A stretch of DNA of 64,000 nt from assembly GCA_023436885.1 (NCBI GenBank), contig JAEZHI010000034.1, forward strand, positions 248,001 to 312,000, given 5' to 3'. Source of the DNA: Pseudomonadota bacterium (GTDB taxonomy: Bacteria; Pseudomonadota; Alphaproteobacteria; Rhizobiales; Pleomorphomonadaceae). The notes under the pieces were generated by a model. The model was not told where the DNA came from. It made no database searches and saw only the letters and a list, made by a program, of their open reading frames with translations. This document shows, piece by piece, positions 44,742-52,270 of the stretch. The position numbers and the translations under genes are program-made. Numbering within the stretch: the first letter of the stretch is position 1; every line of letters starts with the position of its first letter.

Positions 44742-46067
44742 ATGATCCCGCGCTATGCCCGCCCCGAGATGACCGCCATCTGGAGCCAGGAAACCAAATT
44801 CCGCATCTGGTTCGAGATCGAGGCGCACGCCACCGACGCACTCGCCGCCCTCGGCGTGGTGCCGAAGGAAGCGGCTAAGACGATCTGGGAAAAGGGCGGC
44901 GCCGCCAAGTTTGACGTCGATCGCATCGACGAGATCGAGCGCGTCACCAAGCACGACGTCATCGCCTTCCTCACGCATCTCGCCGAGTTTGTCGGCCCAG
45001 ACAGCCGCTTCGTTCACCAGGGTCTCACCTCTTCGGACGTCCTCGACACCTGCCTGAACATACAGCTCAAGCGTGCCGCCGATCTTCTGATCGCCGATAT
45101 TGACGCCCTGCTCGCCGCGCTGAAACGCCGCGCCAAGGAGCACAAGCGCACCGTCTGCATCGGCCGCAGCCATGGCATCCACGCCGAGCCGGTGACCTTC
45201 GGCCTGAAGATGGCTGAGGCTTACGCCGAGTTCGACCGCTGCCGGGGGCGCCTCGTCGCGGCTCGCGAAGAGATCTCCACCTGCGCCATCTCCGGCGCGG
45301 TCGGCACCTTCGCCAACATCGATCCCCGTGTCGAAATCCACGTCGCCGAGGCCCTAGGTCTTCGGCCCGAGCCGGTGTCGACCCAGGTCATCCCGCGCGA
45401 CCGCCACGCCATGTTCTTTGCGACACTCGGCGTCGTCGCCTCGTCGGTCGAACGCTTGGCCATCGAGATCCGTCACCTGCAGCGCACTGAAGTTCTGGAA
45501 GCCGAGGAATATTTCTCGCCCGGCCAGAAGGGCTCCTCGGCCATGCCCCACAAGCGCAACCCGGTGCTGACGGAAAACCTCACCGGCCTCGCCCGCGTCG
45601 TCCGCGCCGCCGTCACGCCGGCTCTTGAGAACGTCGCACTCTGGCACGAGCGCGATATCTCGCATTCTTCGGTCGAGCGCTACATCGGACCGGATGCCAC
45701 GATCACCCTCGACTTCGCCCTCGCTCGCCTGACGAGCGTCGTCGACAAGCTCCTGGTCTACCCCGAGCGCATGGTCGCCAACATGGACCGGCTCGGCGGC
45801 CTCGTGCATTCGCAGCGCATCCTGCTGGCACTGACCCAGGCCGGCGTTTCGCGCGAGGACGCCTATCGGCTCGTCCAACGCAATGCCATGAAGGTCTGGG
45901 AAAGCTATCACCACGGTGGCAGCTCGAACGTCGACTTCCTCACCGAACTCCTGAATGACCAGGAAGTGCGCGCCGCGCTCTCGGAACAGGAAATTCGCGA
46001 CAAGTTCGATCTCGACTATCACCTGAAGCACGTCGAGACGATCTTCGCCCGCGTGTTCGGCGAATAA
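44742..46067 (+). CDS. purB: Adenylosuccinate lyase
   Basis: 441 residues. The fumarase/aspartase superfamily signature [15 protein letters not shown] is present, together with [17 protein letters not shown] and the [14 protein letters not shown]is segment. It acts twice in purine synthesis, releasing fumarate from SAICAR and from adenylosuccinate. The start at [10 protein letters not shown] is the family start. It has its own terminator and is transcribed separately from purCSQ, about 3.3 kb away. Confidence 0.97.
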   Translation: MIPRYARPEMTAIWSQETKFRIWFEIEAHATDALAALGVVPKEAAKTIWEKGGAAKFDVDRIDEIERVTKHDVIAFLTHLAEFVGPDSRFVHQGLTSSDVLDTCLNIQLKRAADLLIADIDALLAALKRRAKEHKRTVCIGRSHGIHAEPVTFGLKMAEAYAEFDRCRGRLVAAREEISTCAISGAVGTFANIDPRVEIHVAEALGLRPEPVSTQVIPRDRHAMFFATLGVVASSVERLAIEIRHLQRTEVLEAEEYFSPGQKGSSAMPHKRNPVLTENLTGLARVVRAAVTPALENVALWHERDISHSSVERYIGPDATITLDFALARLTSVVDKLLVYPERMVANMDRLGGLVHSQRILLALTQAGVSREDAYRLVQRNAMKVWESYHHGGSSNVDFLTELLNDQEVRAALSEQEIRDKFDLDYHLKHVETIFARVFGE

Positions 46068-46072
46068 CGCAC

Positions 46073-46100
46073 AAAAGCTCCGGCAAGCCGGAGCTTTTTT
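46073..46100 (+). terminator. Terminator of purB
   Basis: AAAAGCTCCGG / CCGGAGCTTTT stem with a 4-nt loop followed directly by TTTTTT, 6 bp after the stop codon. Confidence 0.92.
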
Positions 46101-46119
46101 CTTCCATGCGCAAAACGGT

Positions 46120-46611
46120 TCAGGCCACTTCGCTGTCGGCGTTCTCGGCGAAAAGCCCCAGGATGAACAGCCAGCCGCCTGCGTCCGACCCGATCATGCC
46201 AGCCACCTCGGCCGCCTTGGCGCCGAAGCGCTCGATGTTGCGATGTTCCAGCTCGACGCGGGTGCCGCTCCCCTCCGCGATGAACTGCACCTCGACTTCC
46301 GTGATGAGCTCGGGATCGTATTTCCAGTCGGCATCGATTTGCCATGCAAGCAGTAACCGTCCCGGTGGCTCATAAGCCAGCACCTTTCCCCAATCGCAGG
46401 TGGAACCATCCTCGCTTATTTCGTACCAGCGGCCGCCCACTTTCGGCTCAAGCACGGCCTCGGCGAGCGGCTTGCCGTTGATCGCATGGCTCCTTGGCCA
46501 CCAGCGGCCGATGTTACCGACGAAAGCCTGGAAGGCGCGGTCAGGCGGCGCCTTGACGATCACCGAACGGCGAACGGGGGCGGCAACGATCGTATTAGTC
46601 GTGGTCGTCAT
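46120..46611 (-). CDS. SRPBCC (AHSA1-type) domain protein
   Basis: 163 residues, one START/Bet v1-like helix-grip domain: VRRSVIVKAPPDRAFQAFVGNIGRWWP at the start, AVLEPKVGGRWYEISEDGSTCDWGKVLAYEPPGRLLLAWQ in the middle and a long C-terminal helix. Such proteins bind hydrophobic ligands; the ligand is unknown. It overlaps the upstream ArsR gene by 17 bp, so the pair is translationally coupled. The start was set at the ATG before TTTTNTIV; the longer frame lies entirely in the ArsR gene. A fused version of the same pair is at 55.4-56.2 kb. Confidence 0.88.
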   Translation of the reverse strand: MTTTTNTIVAAPVRRSVIVKAPPDRAFQAFVGNIGRWWPRSHAINGKPLAEAVLEPKVGGRWYEISEDGSTCDWGKVLAYEPPGRLLLAWQIDADWKYDPELITEVEVQFIAEGSGTRVELEHRNIERFGAKAAEVAGMIGSDAGGWLFILGLFAENADSEVA

Positions 46612-46927
46612 CCTGGTCGTCCTCTCCTTGCGCTTCGAGATCTGAGGCGAAGGCGTCAAGAGCCGCGCCCCAGAACTGATCGAGCCAGGCCCTGAGCGGG
46701 CCGAGCCCTCTGGGATCGATGCGATAGATGCGCCGAGCACCGTCGGCATGGTCCAACACCAATCCGGCCTCCTTGAGAACCTTGAGATGCTGCGACACCG
46801 CGGGCCTGGATACCGGTAGTCCAAAGGCGATTTCGCTGACCGCAGCCGGCCCGTTTGCGACGCGCTCGAAGACGGCGCGGCGGGTGGGATCGGCAAGGGC
46901 AAGAAGGGCGGAGTTCATGTTAGCCAT
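46595..46927 (-). CDS. ArsR family transcriptional regulator
   Basis: 110 residues, one winged helix: ALADPTRRAVFERVANGPAAVSEIAFGLPVSRPAVSQHLKVLKEAGLV, then the wing LDHADGARRIYRIDP. It has no CxC metal site, so it is of the non-metal type that pairs with SRPBCC proteins. The C-terminus is acidic (EAQGEDDQDDDHD). It lies over a strong nested palindrome at its own start codon, so it probably represses itself. Confidence 0.9.
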   Translation of the reverse strand: MANMNSALLALADPTRRAVFERVANGPAAVSEIAFGLPVSRPAVSQHLKVLKEAGLVLDHADGARRIYRIDPRGLGPLRAWLDQFWGAALDAFASDLEAQGEDDQDDDHD

Positions 46928-46953
46928 GACTTACCGTAAGTCATAACTTACGG
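46926..46953. promoter_or_regulatory. Nested operator of the ArsR-SRPBCC operon
   Basis: ATGACTTAC-C-GTAAGTCAT (46926-46944) is a perfect 9-1-9 palindrome over the ArsR start codon, and CCGTAAGT-CATA-ACTTACGG (46934-46953) overlaps it. Together they give three ACTTACxG half sites in alternating orientation. Probably the autoregulatory operator of the ArsR protein. Confidence 0.7.
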
Positions 46954-47205
46954 GATAGCAATGATCATTGCAGAGAAGGCTTCAAGCTGAATCTGAATCT
47001 CAAGAAGACCGAGGTCCCACGCACCGTCTGAAGCCCCGGAAAACCGACGGTCGGCACAGCGCAACCGATTGAAAGATTCCCGGTTGAAGTTGATTCTTCA
47101 CTTGAAATCCGGACGACGAGCCTAACCGTGCATCAGGGCCAGACAAAAGAAATCGGAGAAACGGACTGCCTTGCTTTCCGTCCGAAAGGCATTCAAGGTC
47201 ATCTC

Positions 47206-47766
47206 ATGAAGACCTCAGAATGCGATATCCTCATCGTTCCCGGCTGGAATAATTCTGGCCCCGACCACTGGCAGAGCCGCTGGGAGCAGCGCCTTCAGAC
47301 GGCCCGCCGCGTTCAGCAGCGAGACTGGGCTCATCCCGATCGCGACGCCTGGGTGTCCGCCTTAGGCATCGCCGTCGGCAAGGCGAAACGCCCGGTGGTA
47401 CTCGTCGCACACTCGATCGGCGTTGCCACCGTAGTCCATGCCGCACCCTATGTTGGAAGGAAGGTGGTTGCCGCCTTCCTCGTCGGCCTGCCGGACGTCG
47501 AGCGGCTTGAAGAGCCGGAAATTGCCAGCTTTGCCGGACTGTCGACCGATCCCCTGCCCTTCCCTTCGATGCTCGTCGCAAGCCGCGACGACCCCTATTG
47601 CGCCTTTGAGCGTGCCGACGAATATGCCGCCGCCTGGGGATCGGACTTTGTCGACGCGGGCTTTGCCGGTCATATCAACAGCGAGACCGGCTACGGCCCC
47701 TGGCCCGAAGGACTCACTCGCTTCGCAATGCTGCTGCGGCGCGTGAACGCACCGGCGGCGCCCTGA
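47206..47766 (+). CDS. RBBP9/YdeN-type alpha/beta hydrolase
   Basis: 186 residues. The N-terminal ILIVPGWNNSGPDHWQSRWEQ is the family signature. The nucleophile elbow AHSIG places Ser70, and His in AGHINSETGYGPWPEG completes the site with an upstream Asp in SRDDPYC. Serine hydrolase of unknown substrate. The start at MKTSECDILIVPG has AAGGTCA upstream; the longer frame is not supported. Single gene, convergent with the aldolase gene. Confidence 0.9.
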   Translation: MKTSECDILIVPGWNNSGPDHWQSRWEQRLQTARRVQQRDWAHPDRDAWVSALGIAVGKAKRPVVLVAHSIGVATVVHAAPYVGRKVVAAFLVGLPDVERLEEPEIASFAGLSTDPLPFPSMLVASRDDPYCAFERADEYAAAWGSDFVDAGFAGHINSETGYGPWPEGLTRFAMLLRRVNAPAAP

Positions 47767-47786
47767 TTGGCGCCGCCTTCGTGGAC

Positions 47787-48560
47787 TCAGCTCTGGCTTT
47801 CGACTTCGGCGATTGCTGCCCTGGTGGCGCCGGCCAGAAGATCCATGTCGGTCGAAAGCGTCGCGAAGGTGAAGCCCAAACCGAGATAACGGCGAACGAG
47901 CGCCGCGTTGGCGCCGAAGGCACCGCACACCTTGCCGGCTGCCTTCGCCTGCCGGGCCACGCGTTCCATGGCAGCTATCGTATCCGGCCGGTCCAGTCCA
48001 GGTTCGCCGTCCGAGGACAGGGCGATGGACAGATCGTAAGGGCCGACGAAGACGCCATCGATGCCAGGCACCGCCAGGATGGCATCCAGATTGGCGAGCG
48101 CCGAGCTGGTCTCGATCATGACGATCGCCAGCGTCGAACCGTTCGCCGAGGTGCGATAGGCATCGGCCGACAGACCGGAAAGCTGGACCGCACGGGCCGG
48201 GCCGTAGGACCTCAGACCGGCAGGCGGATATTTCATGAAGGACGCGAAGGCACGCGCGTCATCCGCCGTCTCGATCATCGGGGCCACCACCATCTCGGCA
48301 CCCCAATCCAGCATGCGCGATGCCGATTGATACTCACCGACCGGAATGCGGGCGAGCGCATAGCCGCCGGCAGCGCGAATAGCGCCAAGCAAGGCCGGCG
48401 CGGCATCCATGCCGATCACACCATGCTGAAGATCGATCAGCACCGCCTCGAAACCGGCACGGACCATCGTCTCGGTCGCAAGCGGATCGGGCAGACAAGA
48501 CCAGCCAACACGAAGCGGACGATCGCCCGCGAGGGCGGCGCGCAAAGACGGACGTTCCAT
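47787..48560 (-). CDS. HpcH/HpaI aldolase family protein
   Basis: 257 residues, TIM barrel. Segments LPDPLATETMVRAGFEAVLIDLQHG, MIETSSALANLDAILAVPGIDGVFVGPYDLSIAL (metal ligands Glu and Asp) and the YALARIPVG strand identify the class II 2-keto-3-deoxy-acid aldolase group, which cleaves hydroxy-keto acids to pyruvate and an aldehyde. The substrate is not clear. GGGAG lies before the ATG. The zeta-subunit gene lies 19 bp upstream on the same strand. Confidence 0.9.
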   Translation of the reverse strand: MERPSLRAALAGDRPLRVGWSCLPDPLATETMVRAGFEAVLIDLQHGVIGMDAAPALLGAIRAAGGYALARIPVGEYQSASRMLDWGAEMVVAPMIETADDARAFASFMKYPPAGLRSYGPARAVQLSGLSADAYRTSANGSTLAIVMIETSSALANLDAILAVPGIDGVFVGPYDLSIALSSDGEPGLDRPDTIAAMERVARQAKAAGKVCGAFGANAALVRRYLGLGFTFATLSTDMDLLAGATRAAIAEVESQS

Positions 48561-48579
48561 CGGCTCCCTTTCGGATGGG

Positions 48580-48963
48580 TCAGACTTCGGTCCTGACCTC
48601 GAGTTCGGCCTGCGCCATGAAATCGCGCAGAGCCATTTGAATCTCGCCATCCGCTACAGGAACATGGGCATCGGCCAAATCCGCTGCCAGCTTGGCGGCA
48701 ACGTCTCGACCACCGACCCGATTGAGATCTGCAAGGACGACGGTCCGAGCATAATCGGCCGCCTCCGGATCGCCCATACCCAATTTGCGCGCCGCCCACA
48801 GGCCGATCAGCTTATTGCGACGCGCCGTGGCCCGGAACTTCAGCTCCTCGTCACGGGCAAACTTGATCTCGAAGGCTTTTTCTCGGTTATCGAAGACTGC
48901 GATGGTGCCATTGTGGCTACTTTCGCCGGACAAAGGCAGGCTTCGGCTCCACGTCGCGGACAT
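48580..48963 (-). CDS. F1-ATPase inhibitor zeta subunit (DUF1476) with N-terminal extension
   Basis: 127 residues. The family begins as FDNREKAFEIKFARDEELKFRATARRNKLIGLWAARKLG (from residue 24), the helical region that in Paracoccus blocks rotation of F1-ATPase in the hydrolysis direction. Here 23 residues come before it. The start is set by a perfect ribosome site, AAAGGAGGT, 4 bp before the ATG at 48963, and no ATG or GTG is in frame nearer to the domain (a TTG at codon 11 is the only option). In the Paracoccus protein the N-terminus itself is the inhibitory end, so an extension may matter. Shares a transcript with the aldolase gene. Confidence 0.88.
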   Translation of the reverse strand: MSATWSRSLPLSGESSHNGTIAVFDNREKAFEIKFARDEELKFRATARRNKLIGLWAARKLGMGDPEAADYARTVVLADLNRVGGRDVAAKLAADLADAHVPVADGEIQMALRDFMAQAELEVRTEV

Positions 48964-49344
48964 CCGAACCTCCTTTCTCTGAAAGGCAAAAGCTCAAACA
49001 CTCTCCTTGAACTCAATATATGCTTTCACACCTACGTGATCAACTTGGACGGAAGTCGGTAAACAGCAATTAGAGTTAAGGAATTACCACTACGAGAAAT
49101 TGCAGCACAACGGGATTGTTATCCGCACCCCGATCGGATAGTGTATTTATCAGGCGAGGGAGCGGGCGGACGTCAGTTCGCCCGCTTTCTGTGCTTAGTA
49201 TGTGTCCGCTTTGATCGGGTTCGCATGACGGTCATGGTGTCGACGCATCCTGAATTCCCGCCGAGGCGACAAGCGGGCTAGTTTTTGATTCGGACCCGGA
49301 GCCCCGGCCTCATGGATTTCATCAACAGACCACGGTACATCCCC
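48964..49344. other. Divergent region between the zeta-subunit gene and purC
   Basis: No gene seen. It carries the promoters of both units and an orphan terminator-like hairpin at 49161-49189. About 100 bp of A+T-richer sequence lies before the hairpin. A short non-coding transcript is possible but unproven. Confidence 0.45.
49161..49189 (+). terminator. Orphan terminator upstream of purC
   Basis: AGCGGGCG (49161-49168) pairs with CGCCCGCT (49179-49186), extended by GA/TT inside, and is followed by TTCTGT. No plus-strand gene ends here. It could be a purC leader attenuator or the end of a small RNA. Confidence 0.6.
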
Positions 49345-50109
49345 ATGAATCGCCGCCGGCGTATCTACGAAGGTAAGGCCAAGATCCTGTACGAAGGTCC
49401 CGAGCCGGGTACGTTGATTCAACACTTCAAGGATGACGCCACGGCGTTCAATGCCAAGAAGCACGAGATCATCGACGGCAAGGGTGTTCTGAACAACCGG
49501 ATTTCGGAATATCTCTTCACCCATCTCAACAACATGGGCATCCCCACCCATTTCATCCGCCGCCTCAACATGCGCGAGCAGTTGATCCGCGAGGTGGAGA
49601 TCATCCCGCTAGAGGTGGTGGTGCGCAACGTTGCCGCGGGCTCGATCGCCACGCGCCTTGGCATCGAGGAAGGCACGCAACTGCCGCGCTCGATCATCGA
49701 GTTCTATTTCAAGAGCGATGAGCTCAAGGATCCGATGGTCTCCGAAGAGCACATAACGGCATTCGGCTGGGCATCCCCGCAGGAAATCGACGACATCATG
49801 GCCCTCGCCATTCGCGTCAACGACTTCCTGGCTGGCCTCTTCCTCGGCGTTGGCATCCGCCTTGTCGACTTCAAGATGGAATGCGGTCGCCTCTGGGAAG
49901 GCGACATGATGCGCATCGTTGTCGCTGATGAGATCAGCCCCGACAGCTGCCGCCTGTGGGACATCGCCACCGGCGATCGCCTCGACAAAGACCGTTTCCG
50001 CAAGGATATGGGCGGCCTCGTCGAGAGCTATACGGAAGTTGCCCGCCGCCTTGGCATCCTCAATGAATCCGAGCAGACGCGCCCCTCGGGCCCAACCTTG
50101 GTGAAATGA
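49345..50109 (+). CDS. purC: Phosphoribosylaminoimidazole-succinocarboxamide synthase
   Basis: 254 residues, family length. Typical N-terminus [24 protein letters not shown], the catalytic [17 protein letters not shown] and [34 protein letters not shown] segments. It joins aspartate to CAIR with ATP. The start was placed at [10 protein letters not shown] as in relatives; a longer frame upstream ([11 protein letters not shown]) has no better ribosome site. First of purC-purS-(small membrane protein)-purQ. Confidence 0.96.
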   Translation: MNRRRRIYEGKAKILYEGPEPGTLIQHFKDDATAFNAKKHEIIDGKGVLNNRISEYLFTHLNNMGIPTHFIRRLNMREQLIREVEIIPLEVVVRNVAAGSIATRLGIEEGTQLPRSIIEFYFKSDELKDPMVSEEHITAFGWASPQEIDDIMALAIRVNDFLAGLFLGVGIRLVDFKMECGRLWEGDMMRIVVADEISPDSCRLWDIATGDRLDKDRFRKDMGGLVESYTEVARRLGILNESEQTRPSGPTLVK

Positions 50110-50177
50110 GGGACGGCGCCGCAACACGCAGCGCCAACAAAGGCGAAGACGCCGCGAAAACCGACTTGTGAATCCTA

Positions 50178-50211
50178 GAACGCCGGGTTATTCCCCCGGC
50201 GTTCTTCATTT
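50178..50211 (+). terminator. Hairpin between purC and purS
   Basis: Perfect 10-bp stem GAACGCCGGG / CCCGGCGTTC with a 7-nt loop, followed by TTCATTTT. It may make purS-purQ expression partly separate from purC. Confidence 0.75.
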
Positions 50212-50224
50212 TCGGGATACGGCC

Positions 50225-50467
50225 ATGAAAGTGCGCGTCACCATCACCCTCAAGGCGGGCGTTCTCGACCCGCAGGGCAAGGCGATCGAGGGCGCGCTGC
50301 GCGGCCTCGGATTTGCAGGCATCGACGGCGCCCGCCAGGGCAAGATCGTCGACCTCACCCTCGCCGAGACCGACAAGGACAAGGCGCGCGCAACTGTCGC
50401 CGACATGTGCGAGAAGCTGCTCGCCAACACCGTCATCGAAAACTACGACATCGCCATCCTGAGCTGA
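50225..50467 (+). CDS. purS: Phosphoribosylformylglycinamidine synthase subunit PurS
   Basis: 80 residues, one ferredoxin-like domain: MKVRVTITLKAGVLDPQGKAIEGALRGLGF, then IVDLTLAETDKDKARATVADMCEKLLANTVIENYDI. It forms the FGAM synthase complex with PurQ and PurL and channels ammonia. The ATG before KVRVTITLK is the family start. Confidence 0.96.
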   Translation: MKVRVTITLKAGVLDPQGKAIEGALRGLGFAGIDGARQGKIVDLTLAETDKDKARATVADMCEKLLANTVIENYDIAILS

Positions 50468-50474
50468 GGCTCGC

Positions 50475-50594
50475 ATGACCGGCGGTTCGGACGACACCCA
50501 CCGCATCATCCGGTTCATGCTGATCAAGGCGGCAATCTTCATCGGTATTCCGATCATTGCCGCCGCCTTTGCCATCCTGTTTCTGATGCCCTGA
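50475..50594 (+). CDS. Small membrane protein of the purS-purQ interval
   Basis: 39 residues, below usual gene-finding limits. It begins MTGGSDDTHRIIRFMLIKAA and has one membrane helix (about 15-37) ending FLMP, so a bitopic protein. GAGG lies 5 bp before the ATG, and it fits exactly between purS (7 bp after its stop) and purQ (19 bp before its start). A small membrane protein in this spot is known from other Hyphomicrobiales and is named only for its link with FGAM synthase; function is unknown. It might tether or assemble PurSQL at the membrane. Confidence 0.85.
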   Translation: MTGGSDDTHRIIRFMLIKAAIFIGIPIIAAAFAILFLMP

Positions 50595-50613
50595 CCTCTG
50601 AGGAGAACACGAT

Positions 50614-51285
50614 ATGCGCTCAGCCGTCGTCCTCTTTCCCGGCTCCAACCGCGACCACGACATGGTCAAGGCTCTCCACTCGGTGACTGGCATCAAGCCG
50701 ACCGTCGTCTGGCATCAGGATGCCACCGTGCCCGACGTCGACCTGATCGTACTTCCCGGTGGGTTCTCCTATGGCGACTACCTGCGCTGCGGCGCCATCG
50801 CAGCCCGCTCGCCAGCTATGCTGGACGTGGCCAAGAAGGCCAAGGCAGGCGTTCGGGTTCTCGGCGTTTGCAACGGCTTCCAGATTTTGACCGAAGCCGG
50901 TCTTCTGCCGGGCGCCTTGATGCGTAATGCCCATCTTCGCTTCGTCTGCAAGGAAGTGAAGCTTCAGGTGACCAATAACGACACCGACTTCACGCGGGCC
51001 TATGCCAAGGGACAGGTGATCCGCTGCCCTGTCGCTCACCACGACGGCAACTATTTCGCCGATTCGGAGACACTCGCGCGCCTCGAGGGCGAAGGTCGCG
51101 TCGCTTTCCGTTATGCCGAGGGCACCAACCCCAACGGCTCAATCAATGACATCGCCGGCATCCTCAACGATGCAGGCAATGTTCTTGGCATGATGCCGCA
51201 CCCGGAAAACCTGATCGAGGCGTTGCATGGCGGGCTGGACGGTCGCGGATTGTTCGAAAGCGTCGCCACCTCCGTCGCAGCTTAA
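50614..51285 (+). CDS. purQ: Phosphoribosylformylglycinamidine synthase subunit PurQ (glutaminase)
   Basis: 223 residues, class I glutamine amidotransferase. Nucleophile Cys86 in GVCNGFQ, oxyanion strand [15 protein letters not shown], and the His/Glu pair in [11 protein letters not shown]. It supplies ammonia for FGAR amidation by PurL. AGGAGAA stands 8 bp before the ATG. purL is not adjacent: a palindromic repeat and a BLUF-like gene lie between. Confidence 0.97.
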   Translation: MRSAVVLFPGSNRDHDMVKALHSVTGIKPTVVWHQDATVPDVDLIVLPGGFSYGDYLRCGAIAARSPAMLDVAKKAKAGVRVLGVCNGFQILTEAGLLPGALMRNAHLRFVCKEVKLQVTNNDTDFTRAYAKGQVIRCPVAHHDGNYFADSETLARLEGEGRVAFRYAEGTNPNGSINDIAGILNDAGNVLGMMPHPENLIEALHGGLDGRGLFESVATSVAA

Positions 51286-51310
51286 GACCATTCATCGTCG
51301 CCATCTGCGC

Positions 51311-51428
51311 CTGGAGCACCCGCCGATCAGGTTGAATCAGCCTGATCGAAAAGCGGCTGCTCCAGTAAATTGACCTGGAGCATTTACTGGACGACCAAAT
51401 GTTTCAATTTGGTCGGCGAATGCTCCAG
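51311..51428. repeat. Bipartite palindromic (REP/BIME-like) element, copy 2, inverted
   Basis: Reverse complement of the element at 8588-8694. Hairpin one: CTGGAGCA (51311-51318) with TGCTCCAG (51358-51365) around CGATCAGG/CCTGATCG. Hairpin two: CTGGAGCATT (51375-51384) with AATGCTCCAG (51419-51428), carrying the same ACGACCAAAT...ATTTGGTCG core. Some base changes are compensated in the stems. It is the first structure after purQ and may also end its transcript. Confidence 0.88.
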
Positions 51429-51586
51429 ACATTGACAGATGTAGCGAGTTGATTAACCGCAGTTTACCTTAAAAATCAGATAGTCAGCAATTTCACTAAG
51501 ATCGCAAGCTTCAGTAACCATTTGTCGGTCAGGGAAGAGCATAGTCTTCGACTAGACCGGATCAACAATGGCCGGAGCGTAGTGAC

Positions 51587-52150
51587 ATGCTGTCCCGCCT
51601 CGTATTCTATGGTCGTACCAATGTGAAGATCGGTGAGTCCGCCGGAATGATTAGAAGCATTCTGGCGGCCGCAAGTGATTACAGTCCTGCGTCCGGGCTG
51701 ACGGGTGGGCTCGTCTTCAACGAAAAATACATGATGGAAGCCATCGAAGGCGCCCGCGAGCAAGTCTCGAAGCGACTTCATATGCTCTTCGAGGACCCGC
51801 GCATTGAAGACTTGACTGTCCTCGCCGTGAGCAACATCGACAAGCGGGTCTTCGATGGCTGGGCGGTAGGTTATGCGGGACGGACAATCGACGCGGAAAG
51901 GCTTTACTTGAAGTACAGCCCCACGGTCGACATCAATCCGACAAGCATGTCGGCGGCAGCTGTTCTCGATTTCATCAGGGAATTCTGTGCACTCGATACG
52001 CTCTATGTGCAACGTACGGGCCTTGCCGAGCAGCGGATGCCGGCACATCCGGTTCAGCCGCCAGCACCGCAACGGCCGCCGCCGTTGAGACAAGATCCGC
52101 CGGTCGAAACGATCAGGGTCGTCGCGAGCAAGCCCTTGGCCAATGCCTGA
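51587..52150 (+). CDS. BLUF-like domain protein, flavin site not conserved
   Basis: 187 residues. Residues 2-95 follow the BLUF pattern (LVFYGR..., ASGLTGGLVFNEKYMMEAIEGAREQVSKRLHMLFEDPRIEDLTVL, FDGWAVGY). The photochemical residues differ: the Tyr of PixD/AppA aligns with Phe7 (a Tyr follows at 8), the flavin-binding Asn pair aligns with Tyr32-Ser33, and the essential Gln is Glu51. It is therefore probably not a blue-light sensor, unless the alignment shifts. The C-terminal 45 residues are a Pro-rich tail. It sits between purQ and purL, with its own upstream region of about 160 bp. Confidence 0.75.
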   Translation: MLSRLVFYGRTNVKIGESAGMIRSILAAASDYSPASGLTGGLVFNEKYMMEAIEGAREQVSKRLHMLFEDPRIEDLTVLAVSNIDKRVFDGWAVGYAGRTIDAERLYLKYSPTVDINPTSMSAAAVLDFIREFCALDTLYVQRTGLAEQRMPAHPVQPPAPQRPPPLRQDPPVETIRVVASKPLANA

Positions 52151-52270
52151 CGATTTTGCTCGCCTGAAACTCGGATAAGCCTCACTTTTTTGCAGCCGCT
52201 TTCTTGCGGTTTTGCGCCAGTCGTTCTATCCCCAGCCCAACCGTCGGCCAGGTCTCCAAGGGGATTGCCC

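Noticed and set aside
49161..49344. Purine riboswitch in front of purC
   Set aside because: The conserved core of the purine aptamer is not visible; the hairpin is described only as an orphan terminator.
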